Assembly (NCBI RefSeq): GCF_010548145.1
Contig: NZ_JAAGLN010000041.1
Span: 1-40,146 of the forward strand
DNA length: 40,146 nt
Direction: 5' to 3'
From: Streptomyces sp. SID10853
Lineage (GTDB): Bacteria > Actinomycetota > Actinomycetes > Streptomycetales > Streptomycetaceae
Notes under the pieces: model-generated
Database searches by the model: none
What the model was told of the DNA's origin: nothing
What the model saw: the letters and a program-made list of their open reading frames with translations, nothing else
In this document: positions 15,242-23,000 of the stretch, one piece after another
How the letters are laid out: the number at the start of each line of letters is the position of its first letter
Position numbering within the stretch: position 1 is the stretch's first letter
Made by a program: the position numbers and the translations under genes

Positions 15242-15468
15242 TGCTTCTCCGTAGGGTCGGATTTCCCTGCCAGGCAGGCCGTTCTCTCAGGTCCGATGCG
15301 GCCGGCACCACCGGAGTTCACCGGGCGGGGTCACCAGGACACTCCTGTGACACGGGAGTGGACCGGCCGTGACACAGGGCGGAGATCCGGGCGGAAAAGA
15401 CCCGTTATGGACGGAGACGAAGGGGAGGGCGGGAGGCAGGCCGTACCGGCGCGCCGGTAGCACGCAAA

Positions 15469-15507
15469 ACACCCCCCTGACTGCGTTTCCGCAGATCAGG
15501 AGGGTGT
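15469..15507 (-). terminator. terminator of the tRNA-Ser(CGA) transcript
   Basis: ACACCCCCCTGA-CTGCG pairs with CGCAG-ATCAGGAGGGTGT around a TTTC loop. On the minus strand a TTTTG run follows. It begins six bases after the tRNA 3' end and clearly serves it. Confidence 0.85.
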
Positions 15508-15512
15508 GAAAG

Positions 15513-15597
15513 CGGTAGCGGTGGGATTTGAACCCACGGTGAGTTTCCCCACACTCGCTTTCGAGGCGAGCTCCTTCGGCCGCTCGGACACGCTACC
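15513..15597 (-). tRNA. tRNA-Ser (anticodon CGA)
   Basis: On the minus strand the 85 bases form a class II tRNA. The acceptor stem is GGTAGCG/CGCTACC with a G discriminator. The anticodon loop contains CTCGAAA within GCCTCGAAAGCGAG, giving anticodon CGA (reads UCG). A long variable arm follows, and the T arm has GGTTCAAATCC. CCA is not encoded. Confidence 0.95.
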
Positions 15598-15666
15598 GAG
15601 AGAGAGCTTAGCCCAAGGTCGGCCGTGGTCAGAAATCGGCTTCGGCGGAGGGACCCGGAGGGGCCG

Positions 15667-16137
15667 TCAGCGGTCCCGGAAGAAGGCCGTCAGCTGCTCG
15701 GCGCACGCGTCCGCGAGCACCCCGGCCACCACTTCGGGACGGTGGTTGAGCCGGCGGTCCCGTACGACGTCCCACAGCGAGCCCGCGGCTCCCGCCTTCT
15801 CGTCGAGCGCGCCGAAGACGACCCGGTCGACCCGCGACTGGACGATCGCGCCCGCGCACATCGTGCACGGTTCCAGCGTGACGACGAGCGTGCAGCCGGT
15901 CAGCCGCCACTCGCCCAGCGACGCCGCGGCCCGGCGGACCGCCAGGATCTCGGCGTGTGCCGTCGGGTCGCCCGTCGCCTCGCGTTCGTTGTGGCCCGCC
16001 GCGAGCGGTGTGCCGTCCGGGGCCAGCACGACGGCGCCGACCGGCACATCGCCGGCCTTCGCCGCCCGCGCGGCCTCGGCGAGGGCCCGTCGCATCGGCG
16101 CGGCCCAGGGATCACGTAGGGGATCGGGATCGGTCAT
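15667..16137 (-). CDS. tadA: tRNA-specific adenosine-34 deaminase TadA
   Basis: A 156-residue cytidine-deaminase-fold enzyme that converts A34 to inosine in tRNA-Arg(ACG). The zinc-site motifs are intact: TAHAEILAVRRAA (His ligand and catalytic Glu) near residue 80, and TLEPCTMCAGAIV (two Cys ligands) near 113. The domain start DVPVGAVVLAPDGTPLAAGH is also standard. It lies between tRNA-Ser and a gene for the conserved TadA-associated protein, all on the minus strand. Essential in most bacteria. Confidence 0.93.
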   Translation of the reverse strand: MTDPDPLRDPWAAPMRRALAEAARAAKAGDVPVGAVVLAPDGTPLAAGHNEREATGDPTAHAEILAVRRAAASLGEWRLTGCTLVVTLEPCTMCAGAIVQSRVDRVVFGALDEKAGAAGSLWDVVRDRRLNHRPEVVAGVLADACAEQLTAFFRDR

Positions 16138-16227
16138 CTGCTCGTCTGTTCGATGGTGTGCCCGCCGGGGGCGCCGGCAGCGGTCTGCCGGCAGCCGTGG
16201 GTCCGGCCGTCGGGCACCTGAGGTAGG

Positions 16228-16755
16228 TCAGCGGACGGTTTCCAGGACTTCGGCGGCGCCCAGTGCGTCGGCGATGTCCGCCAGTGCGTCGGTGCCGAGT
16301 GTCAGGAGCTCCTTCTCCGTCACGCCGAGGTCGGCGAGGATCGCGATGTCCCCGAGCGGTCCCGGCGGTACGGCTTCGCTCTCGTCGGCCGGGTCGTCCC
16401 CGTCCTCCTCCAGCTCACCGTCCTCCGTACCGTCGAGATCGACAAGTTCTTCCAGGGCGTCCGGGTCCTGCGGGTCCCGGCCCATCAGCTCGTCGGTGAG
16501 GAGGATCTCTCCGTACGAGGAACGGCTTGCGGCTGCGGCGTCCGAGACGTAGATCCGTGGATCATCCTCGCCATCGACCCGGACGACACCGAACCAGGCG
16601 CCCTCCTGTTCGATGAAGACGAGGACGGTGTCCTCGTCCCCGGAGGCATCCCGGGCGAGATCGGTCAGATCACTGAGGGTTTCCACATCGTCGAGCTCCG
16701 TGTCGCTCGCTTCCCACCCGTCTTCGGTGCGCGCGAGCAGTGCGGCGAAGTACAC
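16228..16755 (-). CDS. tRNA adenosine deaminase-associated protein
   Basis: I place the start at the GTG at 16753-16755 (VYFAALLARTEDGW), which has GGGAGAG about eight bases upstream; the frame is open further up without a better site. The 175-residue acidic protein carries DLARDASGDEDTVLVFIEQE and WFGVVRVDGEDDPRIYVSD. It ends with a helical stretch GDIAILADLGVTEKELLTLG and is very rich in Asp and Glu in the middle. Actinobacterial genomes place this family immediately upstream of tadA, hence its name; no biochemical function is established to my knowledge. Confidence 0.82.
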   Translation of the reverse strand: MYFAALLARTEDGWEASDTELDDVETLSDLTDLARDASGDEDTVLVFIEQEGAWFGVVRVDGEDDPRIYVSDAAAASRSSYGEILLTDELMGRDPQDPDALEELVDLDGTEDGELEEDGDDPADESEAVPPGPLGDIAILADLGVTEKELLTLGTDALADIADALGAAEVLETVR

Positions 16756-16908
16756 CGTGACTCTCCCACTGGTCTTAGGGGTGTCTATCGAAAGGGCGCG
16801 CTGTGCGCCGCCCAGTGGGAATCGTGGCAGAAACATGGCGTTCGCGAGAGGTCTTCGGGCTCAGGTCTGCGTGTTGCTTCCCCCGGCCGGTAAAACCTTG
16901 GTACGCCG

Positions 16909-17109
16909 CTACCAGCGGAACGTCCGCATACGCATGGCCTGTCGCAGCCTGGCGACCTTGGCGCGCCTGGGCTGCACACGGTCGCGGAGTTCCCTGGCCT
17001 CGTTCAGCTCATGGAGAAACTGCGCCCGGCGCCGCCGCCGTTCGGCGGCGCTCTCCGGCTTGTCGCCGGCCTCGCTGCGGGCCGCGTTCGCGGGCTCGGA
17101 CTCGGGCAT
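16909..17109 (-). CDS. small basic coiled-coil-like protein
   Basis: A reading frame from the ATG at 17109 encodes 66 residues: [20 protein letters not shown], then a highly basic helix [20 protein letters not shown], and a C-terminal [23 protein letters not shown] two codons upstream (17115) with GAAGGTGG before it is an alternative start. The helix has heptad-like spacing and could bind nucleic acid or a partner protein. It is divergent from upp and conserved in position between upp and tadA in Streptomyces, as far as I recall. Function unknown. Confidence 0.65.
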   Translation of the reverse strand: MPESEPANAARSEAGDKPESAAERRRRRAQFLHELNEARELRDRVQPRRAKVARLRQAMRMRTFRW

Positions 17110-17189
17110 GGACCACACCACCTTCGTACCGGCCCGCCTTCCCCGCTTCCGGCGGGTTGATGCCAGCACCGGCCGGTCCGGGGCCCGGT

Positions 17190-17195
17190 TACCGT
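17190..17195 (+). promoter_or_regulatory. putative -10 box of a leaderless upp transcript
   Basis: TACCGT lies six bases before the upp ATG at 17202, and no Shine-Dalgarno is present. This spacing fits a transcript starting at the A of ATG, as is common in Streptomyces. The -35 region is not clear. Confidence 0.4.
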
Positions 17196-17201
17196 TGTCG
17201 T

Positions 17202-17837
17202 ATGCGTATCCACGTCGTCGACCACCCGCTGGTGGCGCACAAACTCACCACGCTGCGCGACAAGCGCACCGACTCCGCCACCTTCCGGCGCCTCGCCGAC
17301 GAGCTGGTCACCCTGCTCGCGTACGAGGCCACCCGCGATGTCCGTACCGAACAGGTCGACATCGACACCCCGGTGACGGCGACGACCGGTGTGAAGCTGT
17401 CGTACCCGCGCCCGCTGGTCGTGCCGATCCTGCGGGCGGGGCTCGGCATGCTCGAAGGCATGGTGCGGCTGCTGCCGACCGCCGAAGTGGGCTTCCTCGG
17501 CATGGTCCGCGACGAGGAGACGCTGAAGGCGTCCACCTACGCGTCGCGGATGCCCGACGACCTCTCGGGTCGTCAGGTGTACGTCCTGGACCCGATGCTG
17601 GCCACCGGCGGGACGCTGGTCGCCGCGATCCGTGAGCTGATCGCGCGGGGCGCCGACGACGTCACGGCCGTGGTGCTCCTCGCCGCGCCCGAGGGCGTCG
17701 AGGTCATGGAGCGCGAGCTGGCGGGCACACCGGTCACGGTGGTCACCGCATCGGTCGACGAGCGGCTCAACGAGCAGGGCTACATCGTGCCGGGGCTCGG
17801 CGACGCGGGTGACCGGATGTACGGGTCGGCGGAGTAG
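17202..17837 (+). CDS. upp: uracil phosphoribosyltransferase
   Basis: A 211-residue enzyme of pyrimidine salvage that joins uracil to PRPP to form UMP in the cytoplasm. It begins [20 protein letters not shown]. The PRPP loop appears as [17 protein letters not shown] near residues 126-142, and the uracil-binding end is [17 protein letters not shown]. The ATG at 17202 matches the family start exactly; the upstream open frame overlaps the divergent small gene. Length and motifs are normal. Confidence 0.95.
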   Translation: MRIHVVDHPLVAHKLTTLRDKRTDSATFRRLADELVTLLAYEATRDVRTEQVDIDTPVTATTGVKLSYPRPLVVPILRAGLGMLEGMVRLLPTAEVGFLGMVRDEETLKASTYASRMPDDLSGRQVYVLDPMLATGGTLVAAIRELIARGADDVTAVVLLAAPEGVEVMERELAGTPVTVVTASVDERLNEQGYIVPGLGDAGDRMYGSAE

Positions 17838-17903
17838 CCGGCGGGGCGACCGCGGCGTTCCGGGCGCCGGGGGTCCCGGGCCGTACCGTCCTGGTTCCCC
17901 GCG

Positions 17904-18533
17904 TCAGCACTTCCCGGCGGACGTCTGCTGAGGGTGGGCCAGTGTGGCCAGCGCCTTGGCGGCGTCCTGCTTCGTGTCCAGGGCCTTGAAGCCGGTGCCG
18001 ATGATCAGGTCGACATCGCCGGTCTTCCGGGTGTCCGTCTTCTGCGTGGCGCCCTTGACCTGCGTACCGAGTACGGAGAACGACGTGCCCGGGGTCCTGG
18101 CCGAGCCCAGCAGCAGCGCGGTGCCGGGGATCTTCTTGTCGAAGGCCGCCGGGGCGTTGCCCACCTTCCCGATGGTGAAGCCACGTTTCTTCAGCTCATC
18201 GGCGGTGGACTTGGCGAGACCGCCGCGCGGGGTCGCGTTGTAGACGTTGACCTTGATCTTCGCGGGCGCGGGCAGCGCCTTCGCCGGCGCGGTGGACGGC
18301 GAGGCACCGGCTTTGCAGTCGTGCTGCTGCCCGGCGGCGGACACCTTGTGGGAGTCGCCGGTGAAGAGGTGGATGAGCTGCAGGGATCCCCAGCCGACCA
18401 GGCCGAGGGCGACGACTGCGGCCACGATCCCGAAGACCAGTCGGCCACGCCGTCGGGGGCGGTGCATCCTCGGGTACTTGTCGCCCGTGATGCGGTACTT
18501 TCCGCCCATGCCGGGGGGTGTGAGCATGCTCAT
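17904..18533 (-). CDS. LytR C-terminal domain membrane protein
   Basis: A 209-residue protein. A short cytoplasmic start (GGKYRITGDKYPRMHRPRRR) is followed by one TM helix at about residues 32-55, then an extracytoplasmic part. From about residue 100 this is a LytR_C domain: KIKVNVYNATPRGGLAKSTA, LKKRGFTIGKVGNAP, TALLLGSARTPGTS, and DVDLIIGTGFKAL. LytR_C domains accompany LytR-CpsA-Psr ligases that attach polymers to peptidoglycan, but no catalytic LCP domain is present, so this is probably an accessory envelope protein. It converges on upp. Confidence 0.88.
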   Translation of the reverse strand: MSMLTPPGMGGKYRITGDKYPRMHRPRRRGRLVFGIVAAVVALGLVGWGSLQLIHLFTGDSHKVSAAGQQHDCKAGASPSTAPAKALPAPAKIKVNVYNATPRGGLAKSTADELKKRGFTIGKVGNAPAAFDKKIPGTALLLGSARTPGTSFSVLGTQVKGATQKTDTRKTGDVDLIIGTGFKALDTKQDAAKALATLAHPQQTSAGKC

Positions 18534-18742
18534 GAGCGCAGCGTAGTGCGGCGGGGCAGTGATGCGAACTTAACGATCATCTGATGACCGCCGGATGAGC
18601 GAAAATGGCCCCAAAAGGACCAGTAAACGGCTCTGGCCAGGGTGGATTCCGTGGATTCGCTGCGTGGACCGCTGCGGGCGCTAGCCGTGAGCCGCGCCCC
18701 GGCGGGGGGCGTGGGGAGGTGTGGCGGGGGTCGCGGGGCGCG

Positions 18743-19039
18743 TCAGCCCATGTCGAGCACGCGGGCGTGCAGGACCTGCCGCTGCTGGAGTGCGGCTCGC
18801 ACGGCCCGGTGCAGTCCGTCCTCCAGATAGAGGTCGCCCTGCCACTTCACGACGTGCGCGAAGAGATCCCCGTAGAACGTGGAGTCCTCCGCGAGCAGCG
18901 TTTCCAGATCCAGCTGGCCCTTGGTGGTCACGAGCTGGTCCAGCCGGACCGGGCGCGGCGCGACATCCGCCCACTGGCGGGTGGATTCCCTGCCGTGGTC
19001 GGGGTACGGGCGTCCGCTTCCGATGCGCTTGAAGATCAC
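18743..19039 (-). CDS. small ParB/sulfiredoxin-like protein (often labelled VapB-family antitoxin)
   Basis: A 98-residue protein beginning MIFKRIGSGRPYPDHGREST, with WADVAPRPVRLDQLVTTKGQ and YGDLFAHVVKWQGDLYLEDG, then LHRAVRAALQQRQVLHARVL. Databases, as I recall, label close homologues VapB antitoxins. The final segment GDLYLEDGLHRAVRAAL instead looks like the DGxHR signature of ParB/Srx nucleotide-binding domains. No toxin gene is adjacent, which argues against a simple toxin-antitoxin pair. Highly conserved in Streptomyces. Function unknown; confidence in the gene is high, in the name low. Confidence 0.8.
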   Translation of the reverse strand: MIFKRIGSGRPYPDHGRESTRQWADVAPRPVRLDQLVTTKGQLDLETLLAEDSTFYGDLFAHVVKWQGDLYLEDGLHRAVRAALQQRQVLHARVLDMG

Positions 19040-19189
19040 ACGGAAAGCCTACCGGGGAAGCGCCACCGGGCGCAGCCACGGTGGTGGGGCACTACGGCCC
19101 CGCAAAGGTCCCATGCCGTGACAAATCGGGAGTGAACCCGGAGTGAACCGAGATCGGAACCACTCCCTCCGGTGACCCTGTGGCCAAGA

Positions 19190-20066
19190 TTGCGGACGTT
19201 TCCCTGTCGGTTCCCTGTCAGCTGCCCCCTCGTAACGGGCGTGCGTCCGACGCGTACGTCCGACGCGTACGTCCCCACGGCATCGGCCATGACGGCGATG
19301 TTGACGCCGAACGCCGTCATGGACGAGCTGTGCGTCGTCCGGTGAGGCGATCATGTCGAAGTTCAGACAGAGGGCGAGCTGCTTGCGCCGGGTGGCGGTG
19401 AGGCTCTTGACGTACGCCTCGGAGCCGCGCGGCCCCAGTTCCTCCGCCGACCACCAGGCGAACCGCACCTTGTTGGCGGGCTGTTGGCGGTGGGTGTGCG
19501 GTGGGCGGAGCCGGGCGAACTGCTGGGCGACCTCGACAGGTGATGGGGAAGGGCTGGTACGAGACCCGGTACCCCGCCTTCCGCAGGGTGTCGTGGACGT
19601 ACCGTGCCGACGCCTCGTGGCCGGGCGGCCTGGGTGGAGTGGTGGGCGTCGGCGATGGACTGGAGCTTCCGCAACTGCCGGTAGGCGCCCTGCGCGGTCG
19701 AGGCCCGCACCAGTTCCCGGGACAGCTGCGCCGCCGCCCGCTGCGAGGGGCCGGGAAGGGAGGGATGGGGGCCGGGGCCGGGGCGTACGGGGTGCGGGGC
19801 CGCCGCGGTGGCGGGCGCGGCCGGCGGGGCAGCAACAGTGGGGCGGCGACGATGGCGGCAATGGCGGCGGCGGCCGGAGTGGGGAGGGCCGGAGCTGCGA
19901 GGGCCGCAACGGCGAGGGCACGGGCCGCGCCGCGCAGAACGCTGGTGGCAGTGCCTGCCCCGGGAACGGCGGTGGTGGCGTCTGTCCGGAGGCCGGCGGT
20001 GGTGCCGTGGTGCGTGGTGCTGCTGCGTGTCGTGGTCACCGGGGATCCATCCCGCGCGACCCGCAC
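19190..20066 (-). pseudogene. M28-family secreted aminopeptidase remnant
   Basis: Pieces of one protein lie in three frames on the minus strand. An Ala/Pro-rich signal-like region comes first (about 20066-19740), then ASTAQGAYRQLRKLQSIADA (frame 2), GHEASARYVHDTLRKAGYRV (frame 1), NKVRFAWWSAEELGPRGSEA and LCLNFDMIASPDDAQLVHD (frame 3). NIAVMADAVGTYASD comes last. These match the order in M28 Zn aminopeptidases, but only about 30 residues separate the N-terminal part from WWSAEELG. The roughly 150 residues holding the first zinc ligands and GxNDNGSG loop are missing, as is most of the C-terminal half. It cannot make an active enzyme. Confidence 0.75.
19244..19274. repeat. 13-base tandem repeat in the M28 remnant
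   Basis: CGTCCGACGCGTA is repeated twice perfectly with a partial third copy. It sits at the rearranged end of the decayed peptidase gene. Confidence 0.7.
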
Positions 20067-20106
20067 AGCGAACGCCGGTGTGGCGTTCGGGTGCCGGTGA
20101 CGGCCG

Positions 20107-20751
20107 TCAGCGTACGGCGGGCAGCCCGGCGGCCAGTGCGGACAGCGTGCGGCGCAGCGTCGGCAGCAGTGGAGGCCGGACCGCCGCGAGCCGTGGTTCC
20201 TGGGCGTACAGCTCGGCCAGTACGGGCGGTGGCGTGGCCATCGGGTAGAGCATGCCCGCGAGCGCCCCTGCGGTCGAGACCAGATCGGTGCACTCGCCCT
20301 CGGTCAGTCCGGGGCGGGCCCGCGCGACCTGTGTGCTGAGCGAGGAGATGGCGGTGAGCACGGCGAGCTTGTAGGTGCGGGCCGCCTCCAGCGAGATGTT
20401 GTGCTCCAGGATCGTCGCGGCCTGGCTGAGCAGATCGCAGAAGAGCGGGCGCTCGGCCAGGCTTTCGGCGAGTGCGCCGATGGCCTCGTCACCGGCGTCC
20501 AGCCGCGCGGCCACCTCGCGCCGCCACTCCTCCCAGTCCTCTGCCGCGAGCACCAGGAAGATCTCCTCGCGGGTGCCGAAGTACCGGATGACATTGGACT
20601 TCGCGAGCCCCACGGCGTCGGCGACGCTGCCCAGCGTGACCCGTCGTACTCCGTGTTCCCGTGCAAGGCTGCGGGCGGCCGCGAGAATGGACTCGCGCCG
20701 CTGTTGCTTCTGCTCCGGTCTGCGTGCCCGGAGAAATCCATCTGATGGCAT
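20107..20751 (-). CDS. TetR/AcrR family regulator
   Basis: A 214-residue regulator. The helix-turn-helix covers about residues 18-63: ILAAARSLAREHGVRRVTLG and SVADAVGLAKSNVIRYFGTR. The C-terminal half is helical and ends TLRRTLSALAAGLPAVR, as in TetR proteins with a C-terminal family-17-type ligand domain. Its 5' side faces a 417-base AT-richer gap that must hold its promoter. No obvious target is adjacent; the next downstream gene on this strand is the broken M28 peptidase. Confidence 0.87.
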   Translation of the reverse strand: MPSDGFLRARRPEQKQQRRESILAAARSLAREHGVRRVTLGSVADAVGLAKSNVIRYFGTREEIFLVLAAEDWEEWRREVAARLDAGDEAIGALAESLAERPLFCDLLSQAATILEHNISLEAARTYKLAVLTAISSLSTQVARARPGLTEGECTDLVSTAGALAGMLYPMATPPPVLAELYAQEPRLAAVRPPLLPTLRRTLSALAAGLPAVR

Positions 20752-21168
20752 GACTCGGTCAGCATACGAGAGCGGGAAAGCGGCCGCCTTCCCTTAATAG
20801 CGCAACGCCGGTCTGTTATTGCGTTCGGTTCTCTTGGCGCCGCAGCGGCCGGAACGAATGGCGCGCCTCATGGATTTCGCGTGCGTAAGCGCTGGTCGGA
20901 GGGTATGCGGGAATGAAATCGGGTCGATGGCTAACGCTCTTCCGCCGGTGGATGTATGCGGGTATTTCGTGTCTCTATCCGCTCCGGTGCCGGGTGCTGA
21001 GTGATCGCGAATGTTCGGAGCACGGCCGAGAGTTGAGCAGTTGTTGATCATGCTGATTGGCGTGCATTTCATTGAGCGCAATTGGGGTGCATAACAGGCG
21101 AGATGGAGTTCGCGGGGCGGAGTTCCCGTCCGTACGGGCGGTGTTACGACGGTGCGCCGAGGGGCCCG
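20752..21168. other. 417-base gap, AT-richer, upstream of tetR
   Basis: This stretch separates the tetR start from the 3' end of the sensor-domain gene. Its GC content is visibly lower than both neighbours and it holds several TTGA/TGATC-rich patches near 21035-21085. Short open frames exist on both strands (20819-21004 plus, 20794-21081 minus), but neither has codon bias, a ribosome-binding site or a recognisable motif. I read it as a regulatory region or the trace of a lost gene. Confidence 0.4.
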
Positions 21169-21903
21169 TCACCCGCCGAGCAGGGAACGGACCGCGCCGC
21201 GGTCGACGTTCGTCAGGGCGTGCACGAGCTTCGGGGTGAGGAAGACGATCACCAGGCCGAGCAGGGAGAAGGCGCCGATCTGGAGTGGTGACGTCAGGTA
21301 GTACTGGTGGTGCACGCCGTGGGAGGTGTAGTCGTACACCTGGTAGCCCGGCCATCCCACGTAGCGCGGGAAGACCCAGTGGTAGGCCGGGTAGAGCGCC
21401 ACGGCCCAGCCGGTGACCAGGAAGGTCAGCGAGAGTGCGAAGGCCGCCACGCGCCACGGGAACATCAGCACCTGGAACAGCAGTGCCTTCCACCCGGCGG
21501 CATCCCCCAGACGGGCCAGCAGAGCGGGCCACCGGCCGGACTGCCGCGCCGCAGGTACGGGGGCGGGGGCGGTGACGTCCAGCCCGAGCCGGGCCCTCGC
21601 CCGCCCGCGTTCGGCGGCTCCGAGCCCGCGTGCCCCGGCCAGCGTGGCCGCGGCCACCGGCAGCCCGATCACTGTCACCGCCAGGCTCGCGCTCAGCGAG
21701 AACATCGCCACGGCGAAGGTGAACCCGGCAATGGCGACCGGAAGCGACGTGAAGGTGTATCCGATCTCCCGGTACGTCCTGGAGGAGAAGGGCGCGCGCC
21801 AGAAACCGCTGCCGGTCGTGCCCGGAGCCGAATCCGGTGTTGGTGTCGGCGTCGGCGTTACGGGTGGGGTCCGCTGTGCGTACGGGAGCGTGCTGGTGGT
21901 CAT
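21169..21903 (-). CDS. putative sensor-domain membrane protein
   Basis: Start set at the ATG at 21903 (GAGG nine bases upstream), giving 244 residues. After a Thr/Pro-rich tail with PTPTPTP, the sequence is the actinobacterial 'putative sensor' membrane domain. It has FSSRTYREIGYTFTSLPVAI, two helices, a cytoplasmic loop RARARLGLDV, GWKALLFQVLMFPWRVAAFA, and a soluble loop YDYTSHGVHHQYYLTSP before the last helix. In many genomes this domain is fused to or beside a histidine kinase; here it stands alone, so it may modulate a kinase encoded elsewhere. Confidence 0.8.
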   Translation of the reverse strand: MTTSTLPYAQRTPPVTPTPTPTPDSAPGTTGSGFWRAPFSSRTYREIGYTFTSLPVAIAGFTFAVAMFSLSASLAVTVIGLPVAAATLAGARGLGAAERGRARARLGLDVTAPAPVPAARQSGRWPALLARLGDAAGWKALLFQVLMFPWRVAAFALSLTFLVTGWAVALYPAYHWVFPRYVGWPGYQVYDYTSHGVHHQYYLTSPLQIGAFSLLGLVIVFLTPKLVHALTNVDRGAVRSLLGG

Positions 21904-22040
21904 CGTGGGCCTCGGAGTCGTCGCGGTGGGGGCGTGCGTCCTGATACCCCTACGATTCCGGATCCGCGCTCCTGGCGGCATGGTGCGGACTGCCGTCCCG
22001 AAGGTGGTGCTACCACCCCCTTGCGGGAAGGCCGCACGGC

Positions 22041-22874
22041 TCAACCGTCGCTGTTCCTCGCGTTCCTGTCGCGGTCGAACCGGTCGGCGAGTGCCTGTGC
22101 CGCCGCGTACGAAGGGATGCCGGAGGTCCCGGCGGGGAGCGCCGTGCTGTCCGCCACCGCCCTGGCCGTGGCGACCGCCGCGTGCAGGGCCGCCCGGAAC
22201 AGCAGGGAGCCGGTGCTGATCCGGCGTACCCCCAGGGCGGCGAGCCCCTCGACGGAGGGTCCGCCCGGCGACACCAGGATGTTGAGCGGGACATCGAGGT
22301 CCTGGATCAGACCGGCGATGGCGTGGCCGTCCTGGAGTCCTGGGACGAACAGGCCGTCGGCGCCCGCGCGTTGGTAGGCAGCCGCCCGGCGCGCGGTCTG
22401 TTCCGTGTGCCCGGGGAGCCAGTGGGTGTCCGTGCGGGTGTTCACGAAGAGCTGGGGCGCCGCGTCCTTGACGGCCCGGATCATCTCGCACTGCCGGTCC
22501 TGGTCGGCGAGCGTGCCGTCGGCCCGCCCGTCCTCGATGTTGACGCCGACGACGCCCGCGTCCGCCAACTCGGCCGCGAGTCCGGCCACTTCACCCGGGT
22601 CGGTGCTGAAGCCGCCTTCGATGTCCACGCTGATCAGGGCGTCCATCCGGACGAGCCCCAGCGCGAGCCGCACGGTCTCGGCGCGGGTGTCACCGGTCGC
22701 GTCCGGTTTCCCCGCCGCGGCCGCGACCCCGAGGCTGGTCGTCCCGATGGCCCGGAACCCGGCCTCCGCGAGTGCGGCCGCCGATGCGTGGTCCCAGGCG
22801 TTGGGCAGGACGAGCGGCTTTCCGGCGATGGGCAGGTGCAGGGCGCGGAACTCTTCGAAGGGGGTCGTGGTCAT
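22041..22874 (-). CDS. isocitrate lyase/PEP mutase-family enzyme
   Basis: A 277-residue TIM-barrel protein with GGAAGGAAG before its ATG. Family landmarks are LVLPNAWDHASAAALAEAGF, GTTSLGVAAAAG, ALISVDIEGGFS (metal and substrate loop), VGVNIEDGRADGTL, FVNTRTDTHW, and a terminal ISTGSLLFRAAL. It belongs to the PEP mutase/methylisocitrate lyase superfamily, whose members make or break C-C or C-P bonds next to a carboxylate. No phosphonate pathway genes (such as ppd) are nearby, so a lyase acting on a 2-hydroxy-diacid is more likely than phosphonate synthesis. Substrate uncertain. Confidence 0.85.
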   Translation of the reverse strand: MTTTPFEEFRALHLPIAGKPLVLPNAWDHASAAALAEAGFRAIGTTSLGVAAAAGKPDATGDTRAETVRLALGLVRMDALISVDIEGGFSTDPGEVAGLAAELADAGVVGVNIEDGRADGTLADQDRQCEMIRAVKDAAPQLFVNTRTDTHWLPGHTEQTARRAAAYQRAGADGLFVPGLQDGHAIAGLIQDLDVPLNILVSPGGPSVEGLAALGVRRISTGSLLFRAALHAAVATARAVADSTALPAGTSGIPSYAAAQALADRFDRDRNARNSDG

Positions 22875-22892
22875 CGGACGCTTCCTTCCGCC

Positions 22893-22918
22893 GGGTGCGG
22901 GGTGCGGGGTGCGGGGGG
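22893..22918. repeat. G-run repeat with G-quadruplex potential, upstream of the PEP-mutase-like gene
   Basis: GGG-TGC-GGGG-TGC-GGGG-TGC-GGGGGG on the plus strand satisfies the four-run G-quadruplex rule. It begins 19 bases before the ATG of the minus-strand gene, so the G-rich strand is the template strand in its leader. More GGGTGC units follow to about 22963. Confidence 0.65.
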
Positions 22919-23000
22919 TGCCGGGTGCTAGGCGCGGGTGCGGGTGCGGGTGTGGGTGTGGGGTTTTTCGTGTGACGGGTGGTGCGTCGGCGGGACCGGG

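Noticed and set aside
18743..19039. Toxin-antitoxin module around the VapB-labelled gene
   Set aside because: No PIN-domain or other toxin gene is adjacent on either strand.
20819..21004. 61-codon plus-strand frame in the AT-rich gap
   Set aside because: No ribosome-binding site, no motif, and composition like non-coding sequence.
21169..22491. Long N-terminal extension of the sensor-domain protein to 22491
   Set aside because: The extension overlaps the PEP-mutase-like gene and is low-complexity Arg/Pro. The ATG at 21903 fits the domain start.
22041..22874. Phosphonate biosynthesis role for the PEP-mutase-like enzyme
   Set aside because: No phosphonopyruvate decarboxylase or other phosphonate gene is nearby. 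The family also includes many lyases.
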